Assembly (NCBI RefSeq): GCF_024790395.1
Contig: NZ_JAJISC010000004.1
Span: 392,009-456,008 of the forward strand
Origin: Halomonas dongshanensis
Lineage (GTDB): Bacteria > Pseudomonadota > Gammaproteobacteria > Pseudomonadales > Halomonadaceae
Length of the DNA: 64,000 bases
Direction of reading: 5' to 3'
Numbering within the stretch: position 1 is the stretch's first letter; each line of letters starts with the position of its first letter. Shown here piece by piece: positions 1 to 8,149 of the stretch. Below the pieces are notes generated by a model. That model made no database searches. It was not told the origin of the DNA and was given only the letters and a program-made list of their open reading frames with translations. Both the position numbers and the translations under genes were made by a program.

Positions 1-599
1 GTGACGTCCACGCCCCATTCGTCATGCCGATAGTCGGCACTGGCCAGACCCGAGATGGTATCGACGATCAAAAGTGCAGGATGGCCTGCAGCATCGATGG
101 CGCGGCGCACGGAAGCGATATCGCTGGTCACTCCTGTGGACGTTTCGTTATGCACCACACAGACCGCCTTGATGGCATGGTCGCCATCCTCTTTCAGCCG
201 CGCTTCGATCATCTCGGCCTGCACCCCGTGACGCCAGCCCTCATAGCCGGGTAGACCGATGAACTCGGGTTCGAGCCCCAGCCGCCTGGCCATCTTCTGC
301 CACAGCGTGGCGAAGTGGCCGGTTTCGAACATCAGTACGCAATCGCCCGGCGAGAGCGTATTGGCCAACGCCGCCTCCCAGGCGCCGGTACCCGATGCGG
401 GATAGATGATCACCGGATGTTCGGTCTTGAACACCTTCTGTACCTTGGTCAGCAGTTCACGTCCGAGCGCGCCAAATTCGGGGCCACGGTGATCGATGGT
501 GGGTAGGCTCATGGCACGCAGAATACGATCCGGCACCGGCGAAGGGCCGGGAATCTGCAGGAAGTGGCGGCCGGATGGGTGAAAGTCGAGTTTCAGCAT
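1..599 (-). CDS. Class V aminotransferase (serine/alanine-glyoxylate type), C-terminus outside the window
   Basis: The first 199 or so residues are visible from an ATG at 597-599; the frame is open to the left edge. The protein begins MLKLDFHPSGRHFLQIPGP and continues with the PLP fold-type I signature of serine-glyoxylate aminotransferases: the PGPSPVP start, the DHRGPEF segment, an ASGTGAWEA substrate and PLP loop, VVHNETSTG, and the PLP-ring aspartate in LIVDTISG. The PLP lysine lies beyond the edge. Family members move an amino group from serine or alanine to glyoxylate. A ribosome site (AAAGGA) precedes the start. It lies 51 bp downstream of the CoA-transferase on the same strand but has its own AT-rich palindrome in that gap, so it may be separately controlled. 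Glycolate oxidase genes nearby produce glyoxylate. The exact amino donor cannot be told. Confidence 0.88.
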   Translation of the reverse strand, partial: MLKLDFHPSGRHFLQIPGPSPVPDRILRAMSLPTIDHRGPEFGALGRELLTKVQKVFKTEHPVIIYPASGTGAWEAALANTLSPGDCVLMFETGHFATLWQKMARRLGLEPEFIGLPGYEGWRHGVQAEMIEARLKEDGDHAIKAVCVVHNETSTGVTSDIASVRRAIDAAGHPALLIVDTISGLASADYRHDEWGVDV

Positions 600-616
600 G
601 GTGTCATTCCTTTTAT

Positions 617-635
617 TTGAATAATGAATTCAATT
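617..635. promoter_or_regulatory. Palindromic candidate operator in front of the aminotransferase gene
   Basis: Positions 617-633 read TTGAAT, five bases, ATTCAA, a perfect inverted repeat. Read on the minus strand the site contains AAATTGAATTCA, the same 12 bases found at 5720-5731 upstream of the TRAP genes. This is a plausible binding site for the GntR-type regulator encoded at 6468; that assignment is inference. Confidence 0.4.
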
Positions 636-650
636 TATGGCAGCAAAACA

Positions 651-1838
651 TCATTTGATGCAGCCCGCCTCACGCAGCGCATCGATGTCATCGCGCTCAA
701 ACCCGAGGGTCGCCAGGACTTCATCGGTATGCTGCCCGAACAGCGGGGCGGGCGAGCGAATCGAAGCGGGCGTGCGCGATAGCTTGCTGGGAAAACCCAG
801 CGTCTTCATTGGCCCGATCACCGGGTGTTCCATATCCAGCACCATGTCGCGCGCTAGATAGTGTTCATCGGCCATAGCCTCGGCGAAGTCGTTGATCGGT
901 CCGGCGGGTACGCCAGCACGGTCGCAGCGCGCCAGCCACTCATCGACATCGGTATCGGCCATCAGCGTTTCGAGCAGCGCCTCGAGCTCATCGACATGCT
1001 GGCCACGATCGTGATTGGTCAAAAAGCGTGCATCCTCCATCAGCGCTGGGCGTTCGAGCACGTCTGTGCAAAAGCGCTCCCAGGTACGCTGGTTGGCGCA
1101 GCCGAGCATCAAATAGCCATCGCGCGCCTTGACCGCCTGATAGGGTGCCGAGACGCGATGGCGCCAGCCGGTAGGGGCAGGCACCCGGCCTTCGGCGAAG
1201 TAGGCAGCCGCCTCCCAGGTGAACCAAGGCAGGCCACACTCGGTGATGGCAATGTCGATATGCTGGCCCTCGCCCGTTTTCATCTTGTGGATGTAGGCGG
1301 CCAGGATCGAGTAAGCCGCCGTGATGCCGGCGCCGATATCGTAGACGGCGATCCCGGTTTTTAGCGGACGCCGCCCTACTTCGCCGGTCATCGACATCAA
1401 GCCCGTCATGCCCTGAGCAACTAGGTCGAAGCCACCCTTATGGCGGTAGGGCCCAGTCTGCCCATATCCCGAGATGGAGCAGTAGACGATCCCAGGGTTG
1501 ATGGCCTTGATGGTGTCGTAGTCGATGCCGAGTGACGCCGTCACGCCAGGTCGGTAGTTCTCGACGATGACATCCGCCTCTTCGGCCAAGCGGTAGAAGA
1601 TCGCTTTGGCGCGCTCCTCCTTGAGATTGAGCGAAATGCTTTTCTTGTTGCGGTTGATCTGAGAAAAGCAGGTCGACTCGCCATTGACGTAAGGCCCCAT
1701 CTGGCGGCTATCGTCGCCGCCATTGAGTTTTTCCACTTTGATGACCTCGGCGCCCATATCGGCCAGCACCATGGTGCAGTAAGGCCCCGCCATGATTTGT
1801 GAAACGTCGAGAATCTTGATTGCTTGTAAGGGCAGCAT
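651..1838 (-). CDS. CaiB/BaiF (class III) CoA-transferase
   Basis: This 395-residue protein is a family III CoA-transferase, which moves CoA between acyl-CoA donors and carboxylic acids through an aspartyl anhydride on the enzyme. It opens with MLPLQAIKILDVSQIMAGPY, the usual start of the family, followed by EVIKVEK and the NRNKKSISL segment. The catalytic aspartate is expected to be D167 in GIAVYDIGAG. The length is typical. It follows the crotonase gene by 27 bp and is probably in one operand with it and the TRAP genes. It likely activates the imported carboxylate as a CoA thioester, but donor and acceptor cannot be read from sequence; formyl-CoA/oxalate, carnitine and succinyl-CoA-dependent enzymes share these features. 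Confidence 0.9.
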   Translation of the reverse strand: MLPLQAIKILDVSQIMAGPYCTMVLADMGAEVIKVEKLNGGDDSRQMGPYVNGESTCFSQINRNKKSISLNLKEERAKAIFYRLAEEADVIVENYRPGVTASLGIDYDTIKAINPGIVYCSISGYGQTGPYRHKGGFDLVAQGMTGLMSMTGEVGRRPLKTGIAVYDIGAGITAAYSILAAYIHKMKTGEGQHIDIAITECGLPWFTWEAAAYFAEGRVPAPTGWRHRVSAPYQAVKARDGYLMLGCANQRTWERFCTDVLERPALMEDARFLTNHDRGQHVDELEALLETLMADTDVDEWLARCDRAGVPAGPINDFAEAMADEHYLARDMVLDMEHPVIGPMKTLGFPSKLSRTPASIRSPAPLFGQHTDEVLATLGFERDDIDALREAGCIK

Positions 1839-1865
1839 GCCTCTACCTCCTCGTTGACGCGGGCC

Positions 1866-2672
1866 TTACCGCCCCGTCCAGTTGAAGGGTGTCTTGTTGA
1901 CGAACTTGTCGACTGCAGCCGCGAAGTCGTCACTCATGTAGCAGGTCTCGATCCAGTCGTCGCTGAGAGCGGCCTCCGGGCGTCGCACTTGCTGGGTACG
2001 CATGATCAACGCCTTGCTGGCTTTGAGCGTCAGCGGAGCAAAGCGCCCCAGCGATGCCGCAAGCGTCGCCACCTCGGCGTAGATCTGCTCGGAGGGAACG
2101 ACCGCGTTGACTAGCCCCGTACTCTTTGCCGTTTCGGCGTCGAACAGGCGCGCCAGCATCAACGCCTCTTTGGTGCGCGCGATGCCGACCATGTCGATCA
2201 GCCGTGAAACGTTGGTGATCGACAGCGTATTACCCAACGTCTTGGCGATCGGTACGCCAAACTTGAGGCTGGGTGTTGCGTAGCGAAAATCGCACACCAG
2301 CGCCAGCGCCGCGCCACCGCCTACGCACGCGCCTTCGAGCAGCGCGATGCTGGGCTTGGTAAACGCCTCGAGCCGCCCCACGATACGATCGATGCGACGC
2401 TCGTAACCGAGGGCATCTTCGGGTTGCGTAAAGTCGCCAAACTGGCCGATATCGGTCCCCGCAACGAAGGCCTCGCCGCCAACGCCGTGCAGCACCAAGG
2501 CATGCACCGCATCGTTTTGCTCTAGCGCTTCGCAGTGGCGTTCGAGCGCGTCGTACATCTCCCAGGTCATGGCGTTGCGGCTTTGCGGCCGGTTGAAGCC
2601 GAGCCAGGCCACCCCGTCACGCACCTCGACGATCACACTCTGCGTCGATGCCTCTGGCGTTGAGCCACTCAT
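1866..2672 (-). CDS. Crotonase-superfamily protein lacking both hydratase glutamates
   Basis: This 268-residue protein has the crotonase fold: NRPQSRNAM near residue 35, the first oxyanion-loop segment AFVAGTDIGQF and the second, GACVGGGAALAL, before CDFRYA. In true enoyl-CoA hydratases two glutamates do the chemistry, one in GGGCELA and one in the later QPEI/LPEI segment. Here the first reads GGGAALA and the second GVPIAKT, so neither glutamate is present. It is therefore more likely an isomerase, thioesterase, decarboxylase or lyase of the superfamily than a hydratase. It sits between the TRAP permease and the CoA-transferase and probably acts on the CoA ester that the transferase makes. 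Confidence 0.85.
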   Translation of the reverse strand: MSGSTPEASTQSVIVEVRDGVAWLGFNRPQSRNAMTWEMYDALERHCEALEQNDAVHALVLHGVGGEAFVAGTDIGQFGDFTQPEDALGYERRIDRIVGRLEAFTKPSIALLEGACVGGGAALALVCDFRYATPSLKFGVPIAKTLGNTLSITNVSRLIDMVGIARTKEALMLARLFDAETAKSTGLVNAVVPSEQIYAEVATLAASLGRFAPLTLKASKALIMRTQQVRRPEAALSDDWIETCYMSDDFAAAVDKFVNKTPFNWTGR

Positions 2673-2693
2673 GGCATGTCTCCTCGTGTCCTA

Positions 2694-3977
2694 TTAGCCG
2701 TAGATGAAGTTGACCAACGCCAGGGCGAAGGCAGGGATATAGGTATTGATCATCAAGATCGCGAACAGCACGGCAATGAACCAAAGGTTGGTCTTCGAGG
2801 TGGCCCAAATATCCGCTTTGGCGATGGAGCACGAGGCAATCAACACGCTGGCCACCGGCGGTGTCTGCTGACCAATGGCCAAGTTGAGGGTGACGATCAA
2901 ACCAAAGTGCAGCGGATCGATACCCACTTCGAGCACCAAGGGCAGCACGATGGGCACGACCAGGATGATCGCCGCTGCCGAATGCAGGAAGATGCCGAGA
3001 ATCAGGAAGATGATGTTCAATAGCGCCAGGATCACGTACTTGTTGCTGGTCCAGTCGCTGATCTGCATGGCGATGGCCTGGGGAATACGCGTTTCGGTCA
3101 GATAGCCCCCCACCACGGCGGAGGCCGCCACCAGCAGCATCACCACCGCCGTTTGCACGCCAGCGCTCTTGCACGAATCGATGAAGGTGCGCACGGTGAA
3201 CTCGCGATACACCACGCTACTGATGAAGATCGCTACGCACACCGCAAGAGCCGCCCCTTCGGTGGCCGTGACGAAGCCACCGAAAATACCGCCCAGAATG
3301 ATCACCGGGATAAGCAGCGCCCAAATCGCCTCCTTGAATGCCGTCCACAGTTTCGATGCCTGAAAGCGCCCTTCGGCAGGGAAGTTATATTTGCCCGCCA
3401 GGTAGTAGCACATACAGGCGAGCCCCAGCGCACCGAGCAGCCCCGGGAAGATCCCTGCGACGAACATTTGCACCACCGACTCACCCGACATCACCGCGTA
3501 TAGGATCATCGGGATCGAAGGCGGCAGGATGATCGCCAAGCTCGCCGCCGAGGAAGAGATCGAGGCGGCGAACTCTTTGGAGTAGCCCTTCTTGCGCATG
3601 GCAGGAATCAGGATACTGCCGATGGCCGAGACCCCCGCCACCGAAGAGCCGGATATCTCGGCAAAGAAGACCGAGGCACCGATGGTCACCATGGAAAGGC
3701 CGCCCTTGATGAAGCCCACCATGGCCATGGCCAGATCGATCAGCCGCCGCGAGATGCTCGATGCGTTCATGATCGCCCCGGCCAGGATGAACAGCGGAAT
3801 GGCGATCAAGGGGAAATTGGTGGCCCCCTCGAACATCGTCATACCTACCGTCGGCATCGCCATGCTGCCGTAGGTCATGAAGGTCGCGATCGTCCCCACC
3901 AGCGCCAGCGCCACGGCAACCGGCACGTTGATCAGGATCAGCGCGATCAGCGCCAGAAAGATATAGAGTATGATCAT
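2694..3977 (-). CDS. dctM: TRAP transporter large permease (DctM/SiaM-type)
   Basis: This 427-residue inner-membrane protein consists almost wholly of hydrophobic segments and fits the 12-13 helix DctM family, the subunit that forms the Na+-coupled translocation path of TRAP transporters. Family signs include the N-terminal LINVPVAVALALVG, the FPLIAIPLFILAG segment, and EISGSSVAGVSAIGSILIPAM. It starts 8 bp after the small subunit stop, so the two are translationally close. With the DctQ and DctP genes upstream it forms a complete three-part uptake system. The substrate is probably an organic acid, given the CoA-transferase and crotonase genes downstream. Confidence 0.93.
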   Translation of the reverse strand: MIILYIFLALIALILINVPVAVALALVGTIATFMTYGSMAMPTVGMTMFEGATNFPLIAIPLFILAGAIMNASSISRRLIDLAMAMVGFIKGGLSMVTIGASVFFAEISGSSVAGVSAIGSILIPAMRKKGYSKEFAASISSSAASLAIILPPSIPMILYAVMSGESVVQMFVAGIFPGLLGALGLACMCYYLAGKYNFPAEGRFQASKLWTAFKEAIWALLIPVIILGGIFGGFVTATEGAALAVCVAIFISSVVYREFTVRTFIDSCKSAGVQTAVVMLLVAASAVVGGYLTETRIPQAIAMQISDWTSNKYVILALLNIIFLILGIFLHSAAAIILVVPIVLPLVLEVGIDPLHFGLIVTLNLAIGQQTPPVASVLIASCSIAKADIWATSKTNLWFIAVLFAILMINTYIPAFALALVNFIYG

Positions 3978-3985
3978 GGCTCCCC

Positions 3986-4543
3986 CTAGCCTCGTGGCGT
4001 GCTGACGGCGTCGACGTCTTCGGCGTCGAGACCGGCCTCTTCCAGTTCGTGGTCGATGAACCCCCGGCCTCGTGCGCTGCGCAACACATCAGGCAGGCGT
4101 AAAAGCTCGGCGATGATGAACAGCACCGATGCCACGGGAATGGCCGACTGCGTCACCTGCATCGAGATGGCGGGCAAACTGATCATGCTCACGCCCTCCA
4201 AAATCAGCATGACCTGATAACTCGCAAGCCCGAGGAAGATGAAAAAGCCGATGGTGATCGCCTCGGCCAGCAGTGCCACAGGCACACGAATGGCGGGTGG
4301 GCACATGTTGAGCACGCTTGGGCAGGTAATGTGCGCCCCTTTGGCTGCGGCCAGCGCGGCGCCGTAGTAGGTCACCCACGCGAGCAGGACGGCGGCAAGC
4401 TCGTCGTACCAGCTCAGCGGCGAGCCGATCGTGCGGGAGATGAACCCCACCGTCACCACCCCCGCCAGCGCGATCACCAGGATCACCACGATGCCTTCGA
4501 GAAAGGCGAAGTAGGCGTTCTTGAACTTCGTCATTGCACTCAT
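3986..4543 (-). CDS. dctQ: TRAP transporter small permease (DctQ-type)
   Basis: About 185 residues with four predicted membrane helices, the size and pattern of DctQ subunits. The family hallmark is seen in GSPLSWYDELAAVLLAWVTY, where the WYDELA segment is the conserved part. I chose the ATG at 4541-4543 because GGAG lies about 7 bases before it; a start nine codons upstream is possible but has no good ribosome site. It lies between the genes for the binding protein and the large permease. In these transporters the small subunit packs against DctM in the membrane and is needed for uptake. Confidence 0.9.
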   Translation of the reverse strand: MSAMTKFKNAYFAFLEGIVVILVIALAGVVTVGFISRTIGSPLSWYDELAAVLLAWVTYYGAALAAAKGAHITCPSVLNMCPPAIRVPVALLAEAITIGFFIFLGLASYQVMLILEGVSMISLPAISMQVTQSAIPVASVLFIIAELLRLPDVLRSARGRGFIDHELEEAGLDAEDVDAVSTPRG

Positions 4544-4597
4544 TGACGTCTCCGGTTGCCGCAGGCGCATCGCAGGACGCGCCTGGCGGATGCGTGA

Positions 4598-5575
4598 CTA
4601 CTGGCGCAGCGCCGCCACGGCATCGAGTAGCTCTTGACCGCTCTCCACATCGTTCGAGAACTTGTCATAGATCGGCTGGGAAGCATCGACGAAGGCATCG
4701 AAATCGACCTCGTTGACCTCCATACCCGCTTCCCGCATGAGCTCGAGCACCTCTTCGTCGAGGCGCTGCCCCTGCTCCAGCGCGTAATCTTCGACTTCGA
4801 TGGCGACCTCTTCGAGCACCGTCCGCACCTCTTCGGGTAGACGGCTCCAGCTAGCGCCAGCGGTCAGATACGCCGGGGTGTAGACGTGATTGGAGAGCGA
4901 GAGATACTCCTGTACTTCTTGCAGCCGCGAGGAGTAGGTCTGGATCAAGGGGTTCTCCTGCCCATCCATGGCCCCAGTTTGCAGCGCCACGAAGACCTCG
5001 GAGAGCGACATCGGTGAGGGCGCGGCGCCGTAGCTGCGGAACATCTCGATCCGCCAAACGCCGCTCGGAGTGCGCAGCTTGATACCCTCTAGATCAGCGG
5101 GAACGTTGATGGGACGCACGTTGTTGGTGATCTGGCGAAAGCCGTTCTCCCACACCCCAATGATCTTGAATCCGCGCGCTTCGGCCGCCTCGTAGAGCGG
5201 GCCACGCACGACCTCGTCGCGCACCCGCTGCATGTGTTCGCGGTCCGCGATGAGATAGGGCATTTCGAATAGAGCAAAGCGCTCGTCTTCGGAGCTCATC
5301 ACCGTCGAGGGGATGGTCAAATCGAGGCTGCCAAGGCGCAGGCGCCGCATCATCGATTCGTCACCACCTAGCTGGCTGTTGCCGTAGACATTGACTTCGG
5401 CCACGCCCTCTAGGCGCTCGTTGGCCAATTCGGCAAAGCGGTTGGCGGTAATTTCGAACAGTGAGCCAGGGCCACCGACATGGCCCAGCCGCACTTCGAT
5501 CTCGGCGCTGGCGTTGGCAGCCTGCAGAGCAAGCGTCACGATCGCGGCGGAAATCGCCGTCTTGATCATTTTCAT
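4598..5575 (-). CDS. dctP: TRAP transporter periplasmic solute-binding protein (DctP-type)
   Basis: A 325-residue secreted binding protein. It has a Sec signal peptide with a probable cut after NASA near residue 24, then EIEVRLGHVGGPGS. The family motifs are clear: GGDESMMRRLRLG, the conserved arginine in GIKLRTPSG that in characterised relatives holds the ligand carboxylate, and ALQTGAMDGQENPL. It is the first gene of the minus-strand unit dctP-dctQ-dctM-crotonase-CoA-transferase. Loss of this protein would be expected to stop uptake. The ligand is unknown; the arginine and the neighbours point to a carboxylate. Confidence 0.92.
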   Translation of the reverse strand: MKMIKTAISAAIVTLALQAANASAEIEVRLGHVGGPGSLFEITANRFAELANERLEGVAEVNVYGNSQLGGDESMMRRLRLGSLDLTIPSTVMSSEDERFALFEMPYLIADREHMQRVRDEVVRGPLYEAAEARGFKIIGVWENGFRQITNNVRPINVPADLEGIKLRTPSGVWRIEMFRSYGAAPSPMSLSEVFVALQTGAMDGQENPLIQTYSSRLQEVQEYLSLSNHVYTPAYLTAGASWSRLPEEVRTVLEEVAIEVEDYALEQGQRLDEEVLELMREAGMEVNEVDFDAFVDASQPIYDKFSNDVESGQELLDAVAALRQ

Positions 5576-5719
5576 TGTGCACTCCTGGTGAACCTTGTTG
5601 TTGTTCGCATCACCATCGTGGCGTGGTACCCGATGGCACCCAGCGGATCGATGCCTCGACCAAATCCAGCCTGACTAAGCGAGGCGATTTTTGGGCAAAC
5701 GCACGATCCGCGTGACTAC

Positions 5720-5732
5720 AAATTGAATTCAA
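5720..5732. promoter_or_regulatory. GAATTC-centred candidate operator upstream of the TRAP operon
   Basis: The palindrome TTGAATTCAA at 5723-5732 sits in an AT-rich stretch about 145 bp upstream of dctP. AAATTGAATTCA (5720-5731) recurs, inverted, at 617-635 before the aminotransferase, and a related TTTGCATTCAT lies at 6351-6361 between the GlcG-like gene and the GntR gene. The three sites may be one regulon; this is inference from shared sequence. Confidence 0.4.
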
Positions 5733-5768
5733 AATACAAAATTAGGTATTAAACTTTCGTAGCGCGAT

Positions 5769-5802
5769 AAAAAAAGGCAGATGCATCAAGCACCTGCCTT
5801 TT
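5769..5802 (-). terminator. Rho-independent terminator of the GlcG-like gene
   Basis: The stem AAAAGGCAG (5772-5780) pairs with CTGCCTTTT (5794-5802) across a 13-base loop. On the minus strand it is followed by a run of T, so it ends transcripts of the gene at 5824-6285 before the TRAP operon begins. Confidence 0.75.
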
Positions 5803-5823
5803 ACTGTCGATGAGTTGCGTGGT

Positions 5824-6285
5824 TTAGTCGGGCTCTAGCCCCCAACCGAGCCCAGCGGCCTCGATGCCGCTGATGGCGACTTGCTCATCCTCATCGGACG
5901 AGGCGCCGCTAACGCCGACCGCACCAATGACGTAACCGCTACCATCGAGTATCGGTACGCCACCTGCCACGGGCACGAAAACGCCCTGGGCGGCGGCCGC
6001 TACGCTGGCCAAAAAGGCGGGGCGCTCGGCGTTACGCGCGCCAGTCACTCCGCTCGCCACGCCAATACCCAGTGCTGCCATGGCCTTACCCTGAGCCACG
6101 GGAAAGCGCAGCGGCGCACAGCCATCCTCGCGCTCGCAGACAACGGGATGGCCACCACCATCGAGCACCACCAGGGTCAAGGGTGGAACCCCCATCTTTC
6201 GCGCCTTGAGAAAAGCGCCTTCGACGATTCGCCGCGCCTGAGTGCGATGCACCTGAACCTGACACTTGTATACCGCTCCCGCCAT
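5824..6285 (-). CDS. GlcG/HbpS-family protein
   Basis: A 153-residue single-domain protein of the GlcG/HbpS family (formerly DUF336). Visible family signs are LTLVVLDGGGHPVV, GKAMAALG, FVPVAGGVPI and the final IGAVGVSGASSDEDEQVA. Family members form oligomers, and some (HbpS) bind haem; others are linked to glycolate or diol metabolism without a settled role. It is divergent from the FCD-type GntR gene, with 182 bp between the starts, and has its own terminator before the TRAP operon. A second, shorter paralogue ends the glcDEF operon at 12177. No signal peptide is seen. Confidence 0.8.
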   Translation of the reverse strand: MAGAVYKCQVQVHRTQARRIVEGAFLKARKMGVPPLTLVVLDGGGHPVVCEREDGCAPLRFPVAQGKAMAALGIGVASGVTGARNAERPAFLASVAAAAQGVFVPVAGGVPILDGSGYVIGAVGVSGASSDEDEQVAISGIEAAGLGWGLEPD

Positions 6286-6332
6286 GAGAGTCTCCTTTTG
6301 AAATTATTTTCTAAAATCGTTGAAAACAGCCC

Positions 6333-6361
6333 GAATGCCTATTCGCTAAATTTGCATTCAT
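6333..6361. promoter_or_regulatory. Inverted repeat in the divergent promoter region of the GntR gene
   Basis: GAATGC (6333-6338) and GCATTC (6354-6359) form an inverted repeat 15 bases apart in an AT-rich region between two divergent genes. The right arm lies in TTTGCATTCAT, close to the core of the sites at 617-635 and 5720-5732. It may be the autoregulatory site of the regulator starting at 6468; this is tentative. Confidence 0.3.
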
Positions 6362-6467
6362 AATTACTTTTACAGATCATCTCTACAATCGCCACCATCA
6401 GACGGCAGCGGCAGAGGCTTTTCGGTTCGCTAAAGGCAAGCCTCGCCGCCTTGCAAGGAGCAGGGCC

Positions 6468-7151
6468 ATGACCAAGATTCTTCAGCGTAATCTCTATCGC
6501 GAGGTGGCCGATCGCGTCGGTGATCTAATCGAGCATGGTGAGCTTGCACCGGGGGAGCGCATTTCCGAAAAGCAGCTTTGCGAGCGCTTCGGCGTTTCCC
6601 GTACCCCCCTGCGTGAGGCGCTCAAGGTTCTGGCAGCGGAGGGGCTAATCGAACTCTTGCCCAACCGCGGTGCCCGCGTGGTCAAGTTGACGGTCAAGAA
6701 AATCAAGGATACCTACGATCTTATGGCAGCACTCGAGGGGCTCTCCGGCGAGCTTGCCTGCCAGCGCATTAGCGATACCGAGCTCAGCGCCATTCGCGCG
6801 CTCCACGATCGCATGATGGGGTATTACCAAGAGCGCGATTTGGCAGCCTATTTCAAGGCCAACCGACAGATCCACGAAAGCATTCTCGCAGCATCGGACA
6901 ACGAGGTGCTGCAGGAGATGTACAGCAACCTGAGCCAGCGCGTAAAGCGCGTGCGCTACTCAAAGAAGATGACGGAAAAATTCTGGGCGCACGCAGTGAA
7001 AGATCACGAGGCCATGATCACCGCCCTTGAACAGCGCGACAGTCATCGCCTGGGGCAAATACTGCGCGACCACCTATGCAATAAGCTCGATCTTGCTACG
7101 CTCGAAGGTGTGGTCGCCTTCGACGACGAACCTGAAGCCGCGAATTCCTAG
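6468..7151 (+). CDS. GntR-family transcriptional regulator, FCD subfamily
   Basis: A 227-residue regulator. Residues 8-75 form the winged helix-turn-helix, with GELAPGERISEKQLCERFGV and the recognition helix SRTPLREALKVL. Residues 85-215 are an all-helical FCD ligand domain, with the metal or ligand histidines likely in NRQIHESIL, and HEAM and DHLC further on. It is divergent from the GlcG-like and TRAP genes and probably represses or activates them in response to a small carboxylate. The AGGAGCAGGGCC before the ATG is a good ribosome site. Its end is only 6 bp from the end of the convergent glcC gene. Confidence 0.9.
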   Translation: MTKILQRNLYREVADRVGDLIEHGELAPGERISEKQLCERFGVSRTPLREALKVLAAEGLIELLPNRGARVVKLTVKKIKDTYDLMAALEGLSGELACQRISDTELSAIRALHDRMMGYYQERDLAAYFKANRQIHESILAASDNEVLQEMYSNLSQRVKRVRYSKKMTEKFWAHAVKDHEAMITALEQRDSHRLGQILRDHLCNKLDLATLEGVVAFDDEPEAANS

Positions 7152-7157
7152 GCGCCA

Positions 7158-7934
7158 TTATTCCCACTCTTCCAAACGCATCGATGAGCGCTCTAGCCGC
7201 TGGTCTTCGGCTTCGAGCTCCTTGAACTGGGCGGTAATGATGCTCAGGTGTTCCAGGGCAACGCGGCGCGCCTGCGGGGCATCGCCGCGCACGACCGCAT
7301 CGTGCAGTTTCTTGTGTTGGCGGTTGATCGTGGCGCGCGACTCGGGGCGATGGTAGAGGTGCTTGACCGAAGCGAAGACCGAGCTAAGTAGCAGATCCGT
7401 TAAGCTCTGCAGGGTGTGGACCAAAATGGGGTTGTGCGAGGCCTGGGAGATGGCCAAATGGAAGGCGTGATCGAGCCTTGCCAGCCGCTCTACGTCGATG
7501 CTTTCTGCCTGCTCGACGTAGCTTGCAAGCTCCGTGTAGCGGCGCGTGATCATGACCCTATCCGCCGAGGTGCCGCGCGACGCGGCCAGGCTCGCCGACT
7601 CGCCTTCGAGCAGGGCACGCACTTCGAGCAGATCGAACAGAGTGCGCGGATGGTCCTTGAACAGATGCATCAGCGGGCCTTGAGCCACGCTAGGAAGCAG
7701 CGCCGCTACGGTGGAGCCGTGGCCTTGTCGGGTGTCGATCATCCCTTTACTGCGCAAAATCCGCAGCCCTTCGCGTAGCGACGCGCGCGAGACCTCGAGC
7801 CGCTCACAGAGCCGCCGCTCGGAAGGCAGCAGTTGCCCAGGGCGAAAGACGCCGTCCAAAATCAAACACTCCAGGCGTGTCGCCACGGTGTCCGGCGTAC
7901 GCTGAATGAGCGTTTTGTCTCCCGGCTGCTGCAT
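7158..7934 (-). CDS. glcC: GntR/FadR-type regulator of the glycolate oxidase operon (GlcC-like)
   Basis: A 258-residue FCD-type GntR regulator. The DNA-binding domain covers residues 10-80, with RPGQLLPSERRLCERLEV followed by SRASLREGLRILRSKG and the wing DTRQGHGST. An FCD domain follows from about residue 97, LFDLLEVRALLEGESA. It is divergent from glcD, with a FadR-type operator in the shared promoter, which is the arrangement seen for GlcC in E. coli and pseudomonads, where the protein activates glc genes in the presence of glycolate. Assignment rests on this context and the FadR-like binding site; PdhR and LldR are close relatives. Confidence 0.85.
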   Translation of the reverse strand: MQQPGDKTLIQRTPDTVATRLECLILDGVFRPGQLLPSERRLCERLEVSRASLREGLRILRSKGMIDTRQGHGSTVAALLPSVAQGPLMHLFKDHPRTLFDLLEVRALLEGESASLAASRGTSADRVMITRRYTELASYVEQAESIDVERLARLDHAFHLAISQASHNPILVHTLQSLTDLLLSSVFASVKHLYHRPESRATINRQHKKLHDAVVRGDAPQARRVALEHLSIITAQFKELEAEDQRLERSSMRLEEWE

Positions 7935-7966
7935 CGTCTTATTTCCTTTTTTGTTCGACTAATGAC

Positions 7967-7977
7967 TGGTCTGACCA
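7967..7977. promoter_or_regulatory. FadR/GlcC-type operator
   Basis: TGGTCTGACCA is a perfect palindrome (TGGTC, T, GACCA) and matches the core recognised by FadR-subfamily GntR proteins. It lies 33 bp before the glcC start and 172 bp before glcD, well placed for both autoregulation and control of the operon by GlcC. Confidence 0.7.
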
Positions 7978-8149
7978 TTGCACCACAGGCTGGACACGGG
8001 TGCAAAAAGGCGACAGATTGAAATCACACCTCGCCCTTGAAAGGGCAAGGAATGGCCGATAAAAGCCCACGACAGGCTACGCAGCAAGCACGGCCCATTA
8101 ACTAGACCAATGACAAAGAACTCAGTGACTGGCAACCAAGGATACTGGC

